DNA of 64,000 nt from Halomonas sp. GD1P12. GTDB taxonomy: Bacteria > Pseudomonadota > Gammaproteobacteria > Pseudomonadales > Halomonadaceae. The stretch spans positions 3,658,001 through 3,722,000 of the forward strand of contig NZ_CP107007.1 of the NCBI RefSeq assembly GCF_025725645.1. Direction: 5' to 3'. The notes beneath the pieces were generated by a model. That model was given only the letters and a program-made list of their open reading frames with translations, was not told the origin of the DNA and did not search any database. A program made the position numbers and the translations under genes. Below are positions 1 to 9,934 of this stretch, one piece after another. Every line of letters begins with the position of its first letter. The first letter of the stretch is position 1.

Positions 1-324
1 CCAAAAAAGCAAATCGCCGCGCAGATCGTCGGCCATACCGCGCTCTGCGACGCGTTTGGCGGCCAAGCCCTCCAGCGCGCCACGCACTTCTACGGCGCAG
101 TAGATGTCCGCATTAGTGAATTCCCGCACCATATAACCACGCTTGCCCGCGCGCTTTAGAAGCCCCTCCTGCTCCAGGCTTCGAAATGCGAGCCTGACAG
201 GCGTTCTGGAAACACCCAAGCGATTGGCCACGGCTTCTTCACCCAATCTCGCGCCCTGGGGATAGAAGCCATCCTCAATCAGCTTACGCAATCGGCTGGC
301 TACGCTTTTATCGTTATTGCCCAT
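1..324 (-). CDS. vanR: GntR/FadR-family repressor, VanR-like (partial)
   Basis: The C-terminal part lies beyond the left edge; 108 residues are visible. They show a GntR winged helix-turn-helix (LGEEAVANRLGVSRTPVR, about residues 33-50), then a wing (KRGYMVREF) and the start of a FadR-type ligand domain (VEVRGALEGLAAKRV). The start at 324 is preferred over an in-frame ATG at 345 because GGAG lies 5-8 bases before it. The gene is divergent from vanAB, and a near-perfect VanR operator sits in the shared intergenic region. VanR proteins of this family repress vanAB until vanillate binds. Family is certain; the VanR assignment rests on context and the operator. Confidence 0.85.
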   Translation of the reverse strand, partial: MGNNDKSVASRLRKLIEDGFYPQGARLGEEAVANRLGVSRTPVRLAFRSLEQEGLLKRAGKRGYMVREFTNADIYCAVEVRGALEGLAAKRVAERGMADDLRGDLLFW

Positions 325-385
325 TACCGCTCCTGTATCAATCATTTATCGCTGCGCGCAATGAGAGCTAAACCAAAAGTATAGG

Positions 386-415
386 TTGACGAATAAAACG
401 GTCACGCTCTTTACT
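386..415 (+). promoter_or_regulatory. Probable vanA promoter
   Basis: TTGACG (386-391) and TTTACT (410-415) with an 18-base spacer form a sigma70-like pair upstream of vanA. The expected start point falls inside the VanR palindrome. Inference from sequence only. Confidence 0.5.
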
Positions 416-426
416 TTGGATCCAAT
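415..426. promoter_or_regulatory. Putative VanR operator
   Basis: TTTGGATCCAAT contains the perfect palindrome TTGGATCCAA and matches 11 of 12 bases of the Caulobacter VanR operator ATTGGATCCAAT. It overlaps the 3' edge of the proposed -10 and the likely start point of vanA, as expected for repression. Confidence 0.75.
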
Positions 427-461
427 TATAAAAAAACCATAATACCTAAAAGGATACCACC

Positions 462-1529
462 GTGACTCATCAAGCCCCCTATCCCCAGAACACCTGGTAC
501 GTTGCGTGCACACCTGACGAGATTTCTGAAAAGCCCCTCGGGCGAACCATTTGCAATAAGCAGCTGGTTTTCTTTCGCGGTGATGAAGGCCGCATCGCCG
601 CCATGGAGGATTTCTGCCCTCACCGTGGTGCGCCGCTCTCATTGGGGTTCGTGCGCGACGGTAAGCTGGTGTGCGGTTATCACGGCTTGGAAATGAACTG
701 TAGCGGCAAGTGCGACAGCATGCCCGGCCAGCGCGTACGCGGCTTTCCCAGCGTCCGGACGTATCCGGTCGAGGAGCGCTACGGGTTTATCTGGATCTGG
801 CCAGGCGATTCTGACAAGGCGGACACGAGCCTCATTCCCGTGCTCGAGTGGGCGGATAACCCCGAGTGGGCCTATGGCGGCGGACTCTATCATATTGGCT
901 GCGAATACCGGCTGATGATCGATAACCTCATGGATCTGACTCACGAGACCTACGTTCACGCCTCCAGTATCGGCCAGCCGGAGATCGAAGAGGCCGCGCC
1001 GGATACCAACGTCAACGGCGATGAAGTCGTCACCCGCCGCGAGATGGAGAACATTCCGGCCCCGCCGTTTTGGCAAGCGGCGCTGCGCGGCAACGGCCTG
1101 GCCGACGATGTCCCGGTGGACCGCTGGCAGATCTGTCGCTTCACCCCGCCAAGCCACGTGCTGATCGAAGTGGGCGTCGCTCATGCCGGTAATGGCGGGG
1201 CCAAGGCGCCGGCAGACAAGAAGGCGTCGAGTATCGTGGTCGACTTCATTACACCGGAGTCGGATACCTCGATCTGGTACTTCTGGGGCATGGCGCGCAA
1301 CTTCAAACCCGAGGATCAGGCGCTGACCGACAAGATCCGCGAAGGCCAGGGCAAGATTTTCGAGGAGGATCTGGAGATGCTCGAGGCGCAACAGCGCAAT
1401 CTGCTCAGGTACCCGGACCGCCAGCTTCTGAAGCTCAACATCGACGGCGGCGGCGTACAGGCACGCCGGATCATCGACCGCATTCTTTCCGAGGAGCGCG
1501 AAGCCGCAGGCACGGAGGCGAGCGTATGA
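462..1529 (+). CDS. vanA: Vanillate O-demethylase oxygenase subunit VanA
   Basis: This is the Rieske non-heme iron monooxygenase that demethylates vanillate to protocatechuate and formaldehyde using electrons from VanB. The 355 residues match the family length. An N-terminal Rieske motif is visible (CPHRGAP at about 47 and CGYHG at about 67), followed by the mononuclear iron region with DNLMDLTHETYVH at about 149-161. The start is GTG at 462, with AAAGGA 8 bases upstream. The stop overlaps the vanB start in ATGA, so the two subunits are translationally coupled. Regulation is expected through the divergent GntR repressor and the palindrome at 415-426. Confidence 0.93.
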   Translation: MTHQAPYPQNTWYVACTPDEISEKPLGRTICNKQLVFFRGDEGRIAAMEDFCPHRGAPLSLGFVRDGKLVCGYHGLEMNCSGKCDSMPGQRVRGFPSVRTYPVEERYGFIWIWPGDSDKADTSLIPVLEWADNPEWAYGGGLYHIGCEYRLMIDNLMDLTHETYVHASSIGQPEIEEAAPDTNVNGDEVVTRREMENIPAPPFWQAALRGNGLADDVPVDRWQICRFTPPSHVLIEVGVAHAGNGGAKAPADKKASSIVVDFITPESDTSIWYFWGMARNFKPEDQALTDKIREGQGKIFEEDLEMLEAQQRNLLRYPDRQLLKLNIDGGGVQARRIIDRILSEEREAAGTEASV

Positions 1530-2494
1530 CCCACACCGCCCCCTCGATGATCGTGGAGGTCAAGGCGCGCCACGTCGAGGCGCGCGATATCGTTACCTTC
1601 GAGCTTGCCGACCCTCACGGGCGGGAGCTGCCGGCGTTCAGCGCCGGCGCGCATATCGATGTGCGCGTCAAGGAAGGGCTGGTGCGCCAGTACTCGCTTT
1701 GCAACCATTCAAATGACCGTGACCGTTATCTGATCGGTGTGCTGCGCGATGCCAATTCACGCGGCGGCTCCCACGCCATGCACGATGAGCTCCAGGTCGG
1801 CGATCTGGTGCCAATCAGCGCGCCGAAAAATCACTTTCCGCTCGAGCCCGCCGAGCACACGCTGCTGTTGGCCGGCGGTATCGGTATTACGCCGCTTTTA
1901 TGCATGGCCGAACGTCTGGCGCATACCGACGCTGGATTCGAGCTGCACTACTGTACCCGCTCCCAGGAGCGCACGGCATTTTATCAACGCCTAAAGGACT
2001 CGAGTTTCGCCGAACGCGTGCACTTTCACTTCGACGACGGCGACGCCAGCCAGCACCTGAACCTCGAAGCGCTGCTCGGCCACCCCAGGGCCGATACCCA
2101 CGTTTACGTATGCGGCCCCAAGGGTTTCATCGATGCGGTCATGACCACCTGCAAGGCTAGCGGCTGGCCGGAGGATCAGGTGCATACCGAGTACTTCAGC
2201 GGCGCCGACATCTCGAGTGACGACGATGGTAGCTTCGAGGTGCGCATCGCCAGCAGCGGTGCAAGCTTCACCGTGCCGGCGGACAAGACCGTCCATCAAG
2301 TGCTGGCCGAAAACGGTATCGAGATCATGGTCTCTTGTGAGCAGGGCGTGTGCGGCACCTGCCTGACCCGCGTGCTCGAAGGCGAGCCGGATCACCGCGA
2401 CCTGTATCTGGAAGAGCACGAGCACGCGGCCAACGACCAGTTCACGCCGTGCTGTTCACGTGCTAAAAGCAGCGTACTCGTATTGGACCTTTAA
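1526..2494 (+). CDS. vanB: Vanillate O-demethylase reductase subunit VanB
   Basis: This flavin and iron-sulfur reductase passes electrons from NAD(P)H to VanA. The 322 residues show the phthalate-dioxygenase-reductase order: a flavin-binding barrel (RQYSLCN at about 55), a nucleotide-binding domain (LLAGGIGITPLL at about 114, YVCGPKGF at about 193), and a C-terminal plant-type ferredoxin with CEQGVCGTCLTRV at about 272 and a final cysteine pair near CCSRAKSS. It overlaps vanA by four bases. The product of the pair, protocatechuate, is the substrate of the nearby PcaGH. Confidence 0.93.
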   Translation: MTHTAPSMIVEVKARHVEARDIVTFELADPHGRELPAFSAGAHIDVRVKEGLVRQYSLCNHSNDRDRYLIGVLRDANSRGGSHAMHDELQVGDLVPISAPKNHFPLEPAEHTLLLAGGIGITPLLCMAERLAHTDAGFELHYCTRSQERTAFYQRLKDSSFAERVHFHFDDGDASQHLNLEALLGHPRADTHVYVCGPKGFIDAVMTTCKASGWPEDQVHTEYFSGADISSDDDGSFEVRIASSGASFTVPADKTVHQVLAENGIEIMVSCEQGVCGTCLTRVLEGEPDHRDLYLEEHEHAANDQFTPCCSRAKSSVLVLDL

Positions 2495-2542
2495 GTTTTC
2501 ATCAACCCGGATCCTGCTCGAGAAAGCAAAAGGATAACTATA

Positions 2543-3568
2543 ATGAAAAAAATCCCGACAACCGTGACACGTGCCGCGCTGATGAGCGCGCTCGTTTTCT
2601 TACCCGCCGCCGCCCAGGCCCAGACCACGCTGCGCCTGGCCCACGTTTGGCCCGGCGGCTCGATGGTCGACAGCGCGCTCTTTCAGGCCTGGGCCGACAG
2701 CGTCAGCGAAGCGTCCGGCGGCGAGCTCGACGTGGAGGTGTTTCCCAGCCAAACGCTCGCCAAGTCTGCCCAGACGTATGACAGCACTGCCCGCGGCATT
2801 GCCGATATCGGCGCCTCGGCCCAGGGTTATACGTCCGGACGCTTCCCCTTGACGCAGATCGTCGAGCTGCCCGGCGTCTCCTCGAGCGCCCGCGAAGGCG
2901 CCTGTATTCTGCAGTCGCTCTATGACCAGGGCTACCTGGAGGACGAGTATGCCGACACCCGGCCACTGTTTTTCTTTACCACCGGCCCGGGTTACCTGCA
3001 CACCAAAGAGCGCCAGATCGAAAAGCCCGAGGACCTGGCCGGCCTGCGGCTGCGCCGGCCCACCTCGGTGGTCGGTGACATGATGGAGCGGCTGGGGGCC
3101 CAGGCCGTCGGTATGCCGGCGCCAGACGTCTTCACTGCCATGCAGCGCGGTGTCGTCGACGGGCTGAGCTTCAACTGGGAAGGCATGAAGACCTTCCGCC
3201 TCAGCGAGCTGGCGAACTACCACACCGAAGTACCGCTTTACGATCTCTCGCTGTTTGCCGTTATGAACCAGCGTAACTACGATGCCCTGCCGGTAGAGCT
3301 TCGCCAGGTGATCGATGAACACAGCGGCATGGCATGGTCGATGCGCGCCGCCGAGGTCTACGACACGCTGATTGCCGAAGGTCGCCAGGAGGCCGTCGAG
3401 GCGGGCCACACGTTCATCGAGATCGACGATGCGCTCACCGACCCCGACTGGGGCCCGGTGCTGCAGGAAACCATCGACCGCTATCTCAACGAGGTCGGCG
3501 GTAATGCGCAAGAGATTTACGATACGGCCATGAGCCTCAAGGCAGAGTGCGCGGTGAGCGACGCCTGA
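2543..3568 (+). CDS. Orphan TRAP solute-binding protein (DctP family), vanillate operon
   Basis: A periplasmic substrate-binding protein of a TRAP transporter. The 341 residues begin with a Sec signal peptide ending near AAAQAQ (about residue 27), followed by the DctP fold. The arginine expected to hold the ligand carboxylate lies in GLRLRRP (about 169). Two cysteines (GACILQ and KAECA) could form a disulfide. It starts 48 bases after vanB behind AAAGGATAACT, so it probably belongs to the van operon and may bind vanillate or a related aromatic acid. No DctQ or DctM gene adjoins it. A close paralogue, with the same cysteines and the GYTSGRFPL motif, lies at 6176-7192. Confidence 0.85.
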   Translation: MKKIPTTVTRAALMSALVFLPAAAQAQTTLRLAHVWPGGSMVDSALFQAWADSVSEASGGELDVEVFPSQTLAKSAQTYDSTARGIADIGASAQGYTSGRFPLTQIVELPGVSSSAREGACILQSLYDQGYLEDEYADTRPLFFFTTGPGYLHTKERQIEKPEDLAGLRLRRPTSVVGDMMERLGAQAVGMPAPDVFTAMQRGVVDGLSFNWEGMKTFRLSELANYHTEVPLYDLSLFAVMNQRNYDALPVELRQVIDEHSGMAWSMRAAEVYDTLIAEGRQEAVEAGHTFIEIDDALTDPDWGPVLQETIDRYLNEVGGNAQEIYDTAMSLKAECAVSDA

Positions 3569-3621
3569 CGCTCAATAAAAAACCGAGCAAACGAGGCGGC
3601 TTTAAGGAGCCGGCAGATACG

Positions 3622-3652
3622 AAAGCGCCGGGGCAAAGCCCCGGCGCTTTTT
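3622..3652 (+). terminator. Intrinsic terminator after the vanAB-dctP operon
   Basis: A 13-bp perfect stem (AAAGCGCCGGGGC and its complement) closes on an AAA loop and is followed by a short T run. It lies between two convergent operons and may also serve the opposite strand, where the T run is weaker. Confidence 0.85.
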
Positions 3653-3672
3653 CATAGCATGCTGAGCAAGGC

Positions 3673-4305
3673 TCAAAAATCGAAAAAGACCGTTTCGCCC
3701 GGCCCCTGCAGATGGATATCGAAGCGGTAGCGGACGGCGCCATCACGCTCTTCGCGCCTGGCGATCAGCGTCTGGCGGCGGATATCGGACTCGACGCGGG
3801 AGAGCACCGGGCAGGCCGCGTTGGCCTCAACCTCATCGTCGAAGTACAAGCGCGTTTGCAGGTGAATATTGATACCGCGGGCGAAGATCGCCAGGTTGAT
3901 GTGCGGTGCCATCGGCTGGCCGTTTGGGTGGCTCACTGCGCCGGGCTTGATGGTCTTGAACGACCACTCACCGCCCTGTTCGGCGATCGTGGCGGTACGG
4001 CCAAACCCGTTAAAATCATTACGTAAATCGTAATCCATTTGATAATGACCATCGGCGTCGGCCTGCCAGGCTTCCAGAAATGCGTCGCGAACCAGGTCAT
4101 TGTTGCCGTCGATGACGGTGCCGACGATTTCGATATGTTCACCCCTGGCATTGGGCCCGGCCATCTCGTTCCAGATCTCTTCGTCGCGTTCCGGATTACC
4201 AGCGGCGGCCGGCGCCAGACCGATATGGACGTAGGGCCCGGCGGTTTGCGAGGCGGTCTCGCGCAGCATCAGCTCGCTGGTCGGCTGGGTGTTGGGCTGT
4301 TTCAT
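3673..4305 (-). CDS. pcaG: Protocatechuate 3,4-dioxygenase alpha subunit
   Basis: The alpha chain of the intradiol ring-cleaving enzyme that converts protocatechuate to 3-carboxy-cis,cis-muconate. The 210 residues match PcaG. SQTAGPYVHIGLAP near the N-terminus and NGQPMAPHINLAIFARGI in the barrel are typical. The catalytic iron is held by the beta chain. The start at 4305 follows GGGGAGAACCAT, a strong ribosome binding site; a longer upstream open frame has no such site. It begins 16 bases after pcaH, so the two form an operon transcribed leftward. Confidence 0.93.
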   Translation of the reverse strand: MKQPNTQPTSELMLRETASQTAGPYVHIGLAPAAAGNPERDEEIWNEMAGPNARGEHIEIVGTVIDGNNDLVRDAFLEAWQADADGHYQMDYDLRNDFNGFGRTATIAEQGGEWSFKTIKPGAVSHPNGQPMAPHINLAIFARGINIHLQTRLYFDDEVEANAACPVLSRVESDIRRQTLIARREERDGAVRYRFDIHLQGPGETVFFDF

Positions 4306-4321
4306 ATGGTTCTCCCCTGCC

Positions 4322-5044
4322 TTACTGGTTTTCGAAATAGGTTTGGAGTTCACCGCGCACCACGATATCGAAACGATACGCGAGGCAGTCCATCGGCCGG
4401 CTCTGAGCCATATCCAGGCGCCCGACCATCGTCTCCACGGCGTCCGGGTCTTTCAGCGTATGCACGATCGGGCAAAGGGGAATCAGCGGGTCGCCTTCGA
4501 AATACATCTGGGTGATCAGGCGCGTCGAGATCGAGGGCCCCATGACGGAAACGTGAATGTGCGCCGGGCGCCAGCTGTTGACGTCGTTGGGCCAGGGGTA
4601 AGGGCCAGGCTTGATGGTACGAAAACGATAAAAGCCCTGATCGTCGGTCAAACAGCGCCCCACGCCGCCGAAGTGCGGGTCCAGCGGCGCCAGGTAGGCA
4701 TCCTTTTTGTGGCGGTAGCGCCCGCCGGCGTTGGCCTGCCACATTTCCACCAGTGTATGGGGTATGGGCTTGCCGAACTGATCGACCACGCGGCCGTACA
4801 TGATGATTCGCTCGCCCTGGGGCAGACCTTCGCCCTGGGTGAAGTTCATCAGCAGGTCGTTGTCGAAACGGCCCATGCGCAGGTGGCGAAAGTCCGGTCC
4901 GGTCAGCTCCGAGGCGGTGGGCTGTTGCAGGCTCATCAGCGCCTGCTGGGGCGAGCGCGCCACCGATGTCTTGTAGCCGGGGGCATAGGCCGGGGGATGC
5001 CAGGTGCGGTCACGGGTCACGAAGCGGTTATAGTGCTGGGTCAT
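4322..5044 (-). CDS. pcaH: Protocatechuate 3,4-dioxygenase beta subunit
   Basis: The iron-binding beta chain of protocatechuate 3,4-dioxygenase, 240 residues. The non-heme Fe(III) ligands are visible as tyrosines in GGRYRHK and KPGPYPW and the two histidines of RPAHIHVS. The start MTQHYNRF at 5044 fits PcaH proteins; the frame stays open upstream through the intergenic region, but that segment does not look like protein. The operon pcaHG lies downstream of pcaQ on the same strand, with the PcaQ palindrome about 104 bases before this start. Confidence 0.93.
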   Translation of the reverse strand: MTQHYNRFVTRDRTWHPPAYAPGYKTSVARSPQQALMSLQQPTASELTGPDFRHLRMGRFDNDLLMNFTQGEGLPQGERIIMYGRVVDQFGKPIPHTLVEMWQANAGGRYRHKKDAYLAPLDPHFGGVGRCLTDDQGFYRFRTIKPGPYPWPNDVNSWRPAHIHVSVMGPSISTRLITQMYFEGDPLIPLCPIVHTLKDPDAVETMVGRLDMAQSRPMDCLAYRFDIVVRGELQTYFENQ

Positions 5045-5147
5045 GGGAGAGGCTCTTGATGGCATTATAAGCACCGGCCAGGCGTGCGCCGGTAAACCGC
5101 GAGTGTGGCGCGTTGCCTCTCGCTTGCCAATTGAAGAGTCATGGCCA

Positions 5148-5169
5148 CTCATAACCCATGGGTTATGAG
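5148..5169. promoter_or_regulatory. Perfect palindrome, putative PcaQ operator
   Basis: A perfect 22-bp palindrome whose core reads ATAACC-CATG-GGTTAT. It lies 2 bases past the pcaQ stop and about 100 bases upstream of pcaH. The PcaQ site known from Sinorhizobium is ATAACC-N4-GGTTAA, so the match in half-site and spacing is close. Confidence 0.8.
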
Positions 5170-5171
5170 CA

Positions 5172-6110
5172 CTAAGACCTTGGTCGAATGCGCTGTGCCG
5201 CGACCTGACGCAGTGTTTCGCAAAACGCATCGCGGCTCATCGAGGCCTTCATGCTCGCGTTGGTGCAAACCCCCACCGACCCGCCGTGGGCCTCGAAAGG
5301 CAGCGCGACCTCGACGAGTTCGCCCTTGTCGAGCTCGCCGATCACCGCCTCGCGCGGGGCGATCCAGAGCGCATCGCTTTCCAACGTATAGCGGTGGCTG
5401 ACCGGCAGCGACAGCGTTTCAAGCAACAGCGGCGGCAGCGTGATGGCGTGGCGCACGCAGAAGCTGTCCACCTGCTGGCGCAGCGTGGTTTGGGGCGGCG
5501 GCAACACCCAGGGGTAGTCGACGAGTTGGTCGGCGGCGACCGGCGCCACCCGTGCCAACGGATGAGCACGGCGGGCAACGATCACCAGTGGCTCGTAGTA
5601 GAGATGCTCGAAGTAAAGATCGCCGATTTCCCGCGCCTCGGTCATCCGGCCCACCACCATGTCCAACTCGCCCAACCGCAGGCGCGACAGCAGATAGGCG
5701 CTGGCCCCGGTCACGACCGATACGCACACCTCCCCGATGCCAGGCGGTGGCGCGGCATGAAAGCGCTGGATCGCCAGCGGCAGCAAACGGCTTTCGACGG
5801 TAGAGAGCGCCCCCACCCGCAGCCAGCGCGTACCGCGATGACCGTCGCCAATGGCACCCACGCCTTCATCGAGCGCTCGCAGAGCGGGCCCGGCGTGGCG
5901 CAGTAGTGTCAGCCCCGCCTGGCTAAGCGATACGCCCTGGGGCCCCCGTTCGAACAGCGGCGTCTCGAGAATCTCTTCGAGCTCGCGAATCGCCTTGGAG
6001 ATGCCTGGCTGGCTGATCGAAAGCGCCTCGGCGGCACGAGCAAAACTGCGCCGCTTGGCGACTTCGAGAAACGCCGTCAGGTGGCGCAGTTTGATACGGG
6101 CGTTCAGCAT
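5172..6110 (-). CDS. pcaQ: LysR-type activator of protocatechuate genes, PcaQ
   Basis: A LysR regulator of 312 residues. It has an N-terminal winged helix ([20 protein letters not shown], then [15 protein letters not shown] at about 32-46) and a periplasmic-binding-like effector domain. The sequence belongs to the PcaQ/GbpR branch ([15 protein letters not shown]). It sits directly upstream of pcaHG on the same strand, with the PcaQ-type palindrome in between, so it most likely activates pcaHG in response to protocatechuate or a ring-cleavage product. Its start lies 65 bases after the dctP-like gene at 6176, so readthrough from that operon is possible. Confidence 0.85.
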   Translation of the reverse strand: MLNARIKLRHLTAFLEVAKRRSFARAAEALSISQPGISKAIRELEEILETPLFERGPQGVSLSQAGLTLLRHAGPALRALDEGVGAIGDGHRGTRWLRVGALSTVESRLLPLAIQRFHAAPPPGIGEVCVSVVTGASAYLLSRLRLGELDMVVGRMTEAREIGDLYFEHLYYEPLVIVARRAHPLARVAPVAADQLVDYPWVLPPPQTTLRQQVDSFCVRHAITLPPLLLETLSLPVSHRYTLESDALWIAPREAVIGELDKGELVEVALPFEAHGGSVGVCTNASMKASMSRDAFCETLRQVAAQRIRPRS

Positions 6111-6175
6111 GGCGCTCTATCCGCGAAACGAAAGCACTACCTTCGCCGATTCACGCGCGCATGAAAACCGTGGCG

Positions 6176-7192
6176 TTACTCGCCGCACTCGTCACGCAGG
6201 CTCAGCGCGCGCTCATGAACCTCGCGAGCGTTGTCCAGCCCGCGCTCCTCGAGCCGCGTCAGATAGCGCTCGGTGCCCTCCTCCAGCGGGCCCGCCCACG
6301 CCGGGTCACCGAGAGGGTCCTCGACGGTATGGATGGTGTCGCCCTGTTCCAGCGCTTCGTCGCGCCCCACCGCGTCCAGGCGGTGATACACCTCGCCAGC
6401 CACCTGCGACCACGCCATGCCGCTGTGCTGATCGATCACCGCGCGCGCCTCGTCGGAGAGCGCCTCAAACGCATCGCGATTCATCACCGCCATGACCGCA
6501 CCAGAGTAGTAGGGTACTTCCAGATGATAGTCGACCAGCTCATTGATCCCAAACACGCGCATCGCCTCCCAGGGGAAGCTCAAACCATCCATCACGCCGC
6601 GCTGAAGCGAGGTGTAGATATCCGGCGCCGGCATGCCGATCGGGTCGGCGCCCAAACTCGAGAGCATTTCGCCGGCGACGTCGCTTGGGCGGCGAATGCG
6701 CAGCCCCGCCAGATCCGACGGCGACTGAATCTCGGTGCTGCGCGTATGCAGATACGCCGGGCCCGTGGTGAATAAAAACAACACCTTGACGTCCTCGTAC
6801 TCGCTGTCGATCAGCCCCTCGTCGAACATCGTTTGCAGAATACAGGAGCCTTGAGTGGCACTACTGGAGATGCCCGGTAGTTGCACGATCTCGGAGAGTG
6901 GAAAGCGCCCGGACGTGTAACCCTGAAGCGAGGCGGCGATGTCGGAAATGCCATCGACCGCACCCTGGTAGGCGTGATCGGGCTTGCTCAGCGTACCCGA
7001 GGGAAATATCTGAACGTCGAGCTCCCCCTGGGAGGCTTCTTCGACGCTGTCGGCCCAGACCTCGAAGATCTCCTTGTGAACGGCGGAGGCCGACGGCCAG
7101 AAGTGAGACAGGCGCAGTGTCTCGGCGTGAGCGGCAAGCGACGCGGTGGCGGCCAGCGTTACGATGAGGCCTTGTGAGATGGCGCGTTTCAT
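6176..7192 (-). CDS. Orphan TRAP solute-binding protein (DctP family), decarboxylase operon
   Basis: A periplasmic DctP-type binding protein of 338 residues with a signal peptide ending near SLAAHA (about 23). It shares long stretches with the protein at 2543-3568, including GYTSGRFPL, IGMPAPD and DQHSGMAWS, and the same two cysteines (GSCILQ, RDECGE), so the two are paralogues. It follows the benzoylformate-decarboxylase-like gene by 75 bases on the same strand, suggesting a ligand related to aryl-glyoxylate or mandelate metabolism. No DctQM partner is adjacent. The ligand is inferred from context only. Confidence 0.85.
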   Translation of the reverse strand: MKRAISQGLIVTLAATASLAAHAETLRLSHFWPSASAVHKEIFEVWADSVEEASQGELDVQIFPSGTLSKPDHAYQGAVDGISDIAASLQGYTSGRFPLSEIVQLPGISSSATQGSCILQTMFDEGLIDSEYEDVKVLFLFTTGPAYLHTRSTEIQSPSDLAGLRIRRPSDVAGEMLSSLGADPIGMPAPDIYTSLQRGVMDGLSFPWEAMRVFGINELVDYHLEVPYYSGAVMAVMNRDAFEALSDEARAVIDQHSGMAWSQVAGEVYHRLDAVGRDEALEQGDTIHTVEDPLGDPAWAGPLEEGTERYLTRLEERGLDNAREVHERALSLRDECGE

Positions 7193-7267
7193 GAGGTCAT
7201 CCTCTTTTTGTCGTTGTAGGGCGATAGCCGTGATCGGCGTGTCGCAAAAGCGTGGCGGCGCCCGCCG

Positions 7268-8872
<1,605 letters not shown>

Positions 8873-8950
8873 TCATTCACGCTAACGGGCTCACCTATAA
8901 TCAATCAAATCAATATTATTTCTTATAAAAATAGATGAGGCTTATAGACA

Positions 8951-9850
8951 ATGGCGCAGGTCGATCTGAATCTGATGCGCACTCTGGTAATGCTGTATGA
9001 AACCGGCAGCGTGACCCAAGCCGCCGAGCAGCTTCACGTTACCCAGCCGTCGATCAGCTACGCCTTGAATCGGCTCCGCGAGCTGTTCGACGACCGGCTG
9101 TTCGTGCGCACCGCCCGGGGAATGGAGCCCACCACGGTGGCGCGCCAGCTCTATCCGTCGCTGAAAGAGGCCTTGCGACAGATCAGCGACACCATCGACG
9201 GCAGCCGTCACTTTACGCCCGAGCGCTGTAAGCTCCGCTTTCGCCTGGCGCTGACCGACCTGGGTGAAATGTCATTGCTGCCTGCCATTTTGAAATCATT
9301 CTACGCTCAGGCGCCCCAGGCTGAGCTCGAGGTCGTACCGCTGGAGATCGACAAGGCGCGAGAGTGGCTGACGACCGGGAAGGTCAATGCGGTGATCTGT
9401 AGCCGGACGCTCGGCGGCGCGGGTATCGACAAGCACGTGCTGCTTGAAGACCGCTATGTTTGCCTGCTCGACCGGCAAGGCGGCGCAGTCGACGACTTGA
9501 GCCTCGAGCGATTCATTCATGGCAGGCATGTATCGATCGCTTCCTCATCGGGCCACGGCCTGGTCGAAGAGGTGCTGACGCAGCGCGGCATCGAACGCAA
9601 GGTGAGCCTATCGCTTTCGCACTTCTCGGTGCTCCCTCAGGTCCTTCAGGGCAGCGACCTCATCGCGATCCTGCCGCTGCAGATCGCCGCACGTTTCGCG
9701 GATGCCAGGCTCAAGGTCCACGAACTGCCCTTCACGGTGCCAGGCTTCGAGGTGGCGCTGCACTGGCACGCTCAACCCCGTAGCGCGGCGTCCCAGCGCT
9801 GGTTCTGCGCGACCGTGACCGACGCCGTCACTGCCGCGCAGCGAGCGTAG
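8951..9850 (+). CDS. LysR-family regulator (NahR/DntR-like)
   Basis: A LysR regulator of 299 residues. The helix-turn-helix lies in LMRTLVMLYETGSVTQAA and HVTQPSISYALNRLR, and the effector domain begins FRLALTDLGEMSLLPAIL, typical of the NahR/NodD branch. It is divergent from the mdlC-like gene with a 102-base AT-rich intergenic region, so it most likely controls that gene and the following dctP. A ribosome binding site GAGG lies about 12 bases before ATG 8951. The ligand is unknown; an aromatic acid or aryl-glyoxylate is inferred. Confidence 0.8.
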   Translation: MAQVDLNLMRTLVMLYETGSVTQAAEQLHVTQPSISYALNRLRELFDDRLFVRTARGMEPTTVARQLYPSLKEALRQISDTIDGSRHFTPERCKLRFRLALTDLGEMSLLPAILKSFYAQAPQAELEVVPLEIDKAREWLTTGKVNAVICSRTLGGAGIDKHVLLEDRYVCLLDRQGGAVDDLSLERFIHGRHVSIASSSGHGLVEEVLTQRGIERKVSLSLSHFSVLPQVLQGSDLIAILPLQIAARFADARLKVHELPFTVPGFEVALHWHAQPRSAASQRWFCATVTDAVTAAQRA

Positions 9851-9870
9851 CCTTGGCGCGGTGCGGACCC

Positions 9871-9898
9871 AAAAAAGCGGCGCACCAGGCGCCGCTTT
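9871..9898 (-). terminator. Terminator of the pcaIJ-pcaF-pcaL-aldehyde dehydrogenase operon
   Basis: Read leftward, a GC-rich stem (GCGGCGC and its complement, flanked by A/T pairs) ends in a run of six T. It lies just past the aldehyde dehydrogenase stop and between convergent genes. Confidence 0.8.
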
Positions 9899-9934
9899 CG
9901 GGGTCGTGATTGAAGGCGGGCCAAGGCGCCGGCC

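Noticed and set aside
639..1391. Long antisense frames across vanA and many other genes
   Set aside because: These are expected shadows of GC-rich coding sequence; their proteins are low in pattern and lack ribosome binding sites.
4306..5230. Longer open frames upstream of pcaG and pcaH
   Set aside because: They run through the neighbouring gene or the PcaQ palindrome; ribosome binding sites and family starts point to 4305 and 5044.
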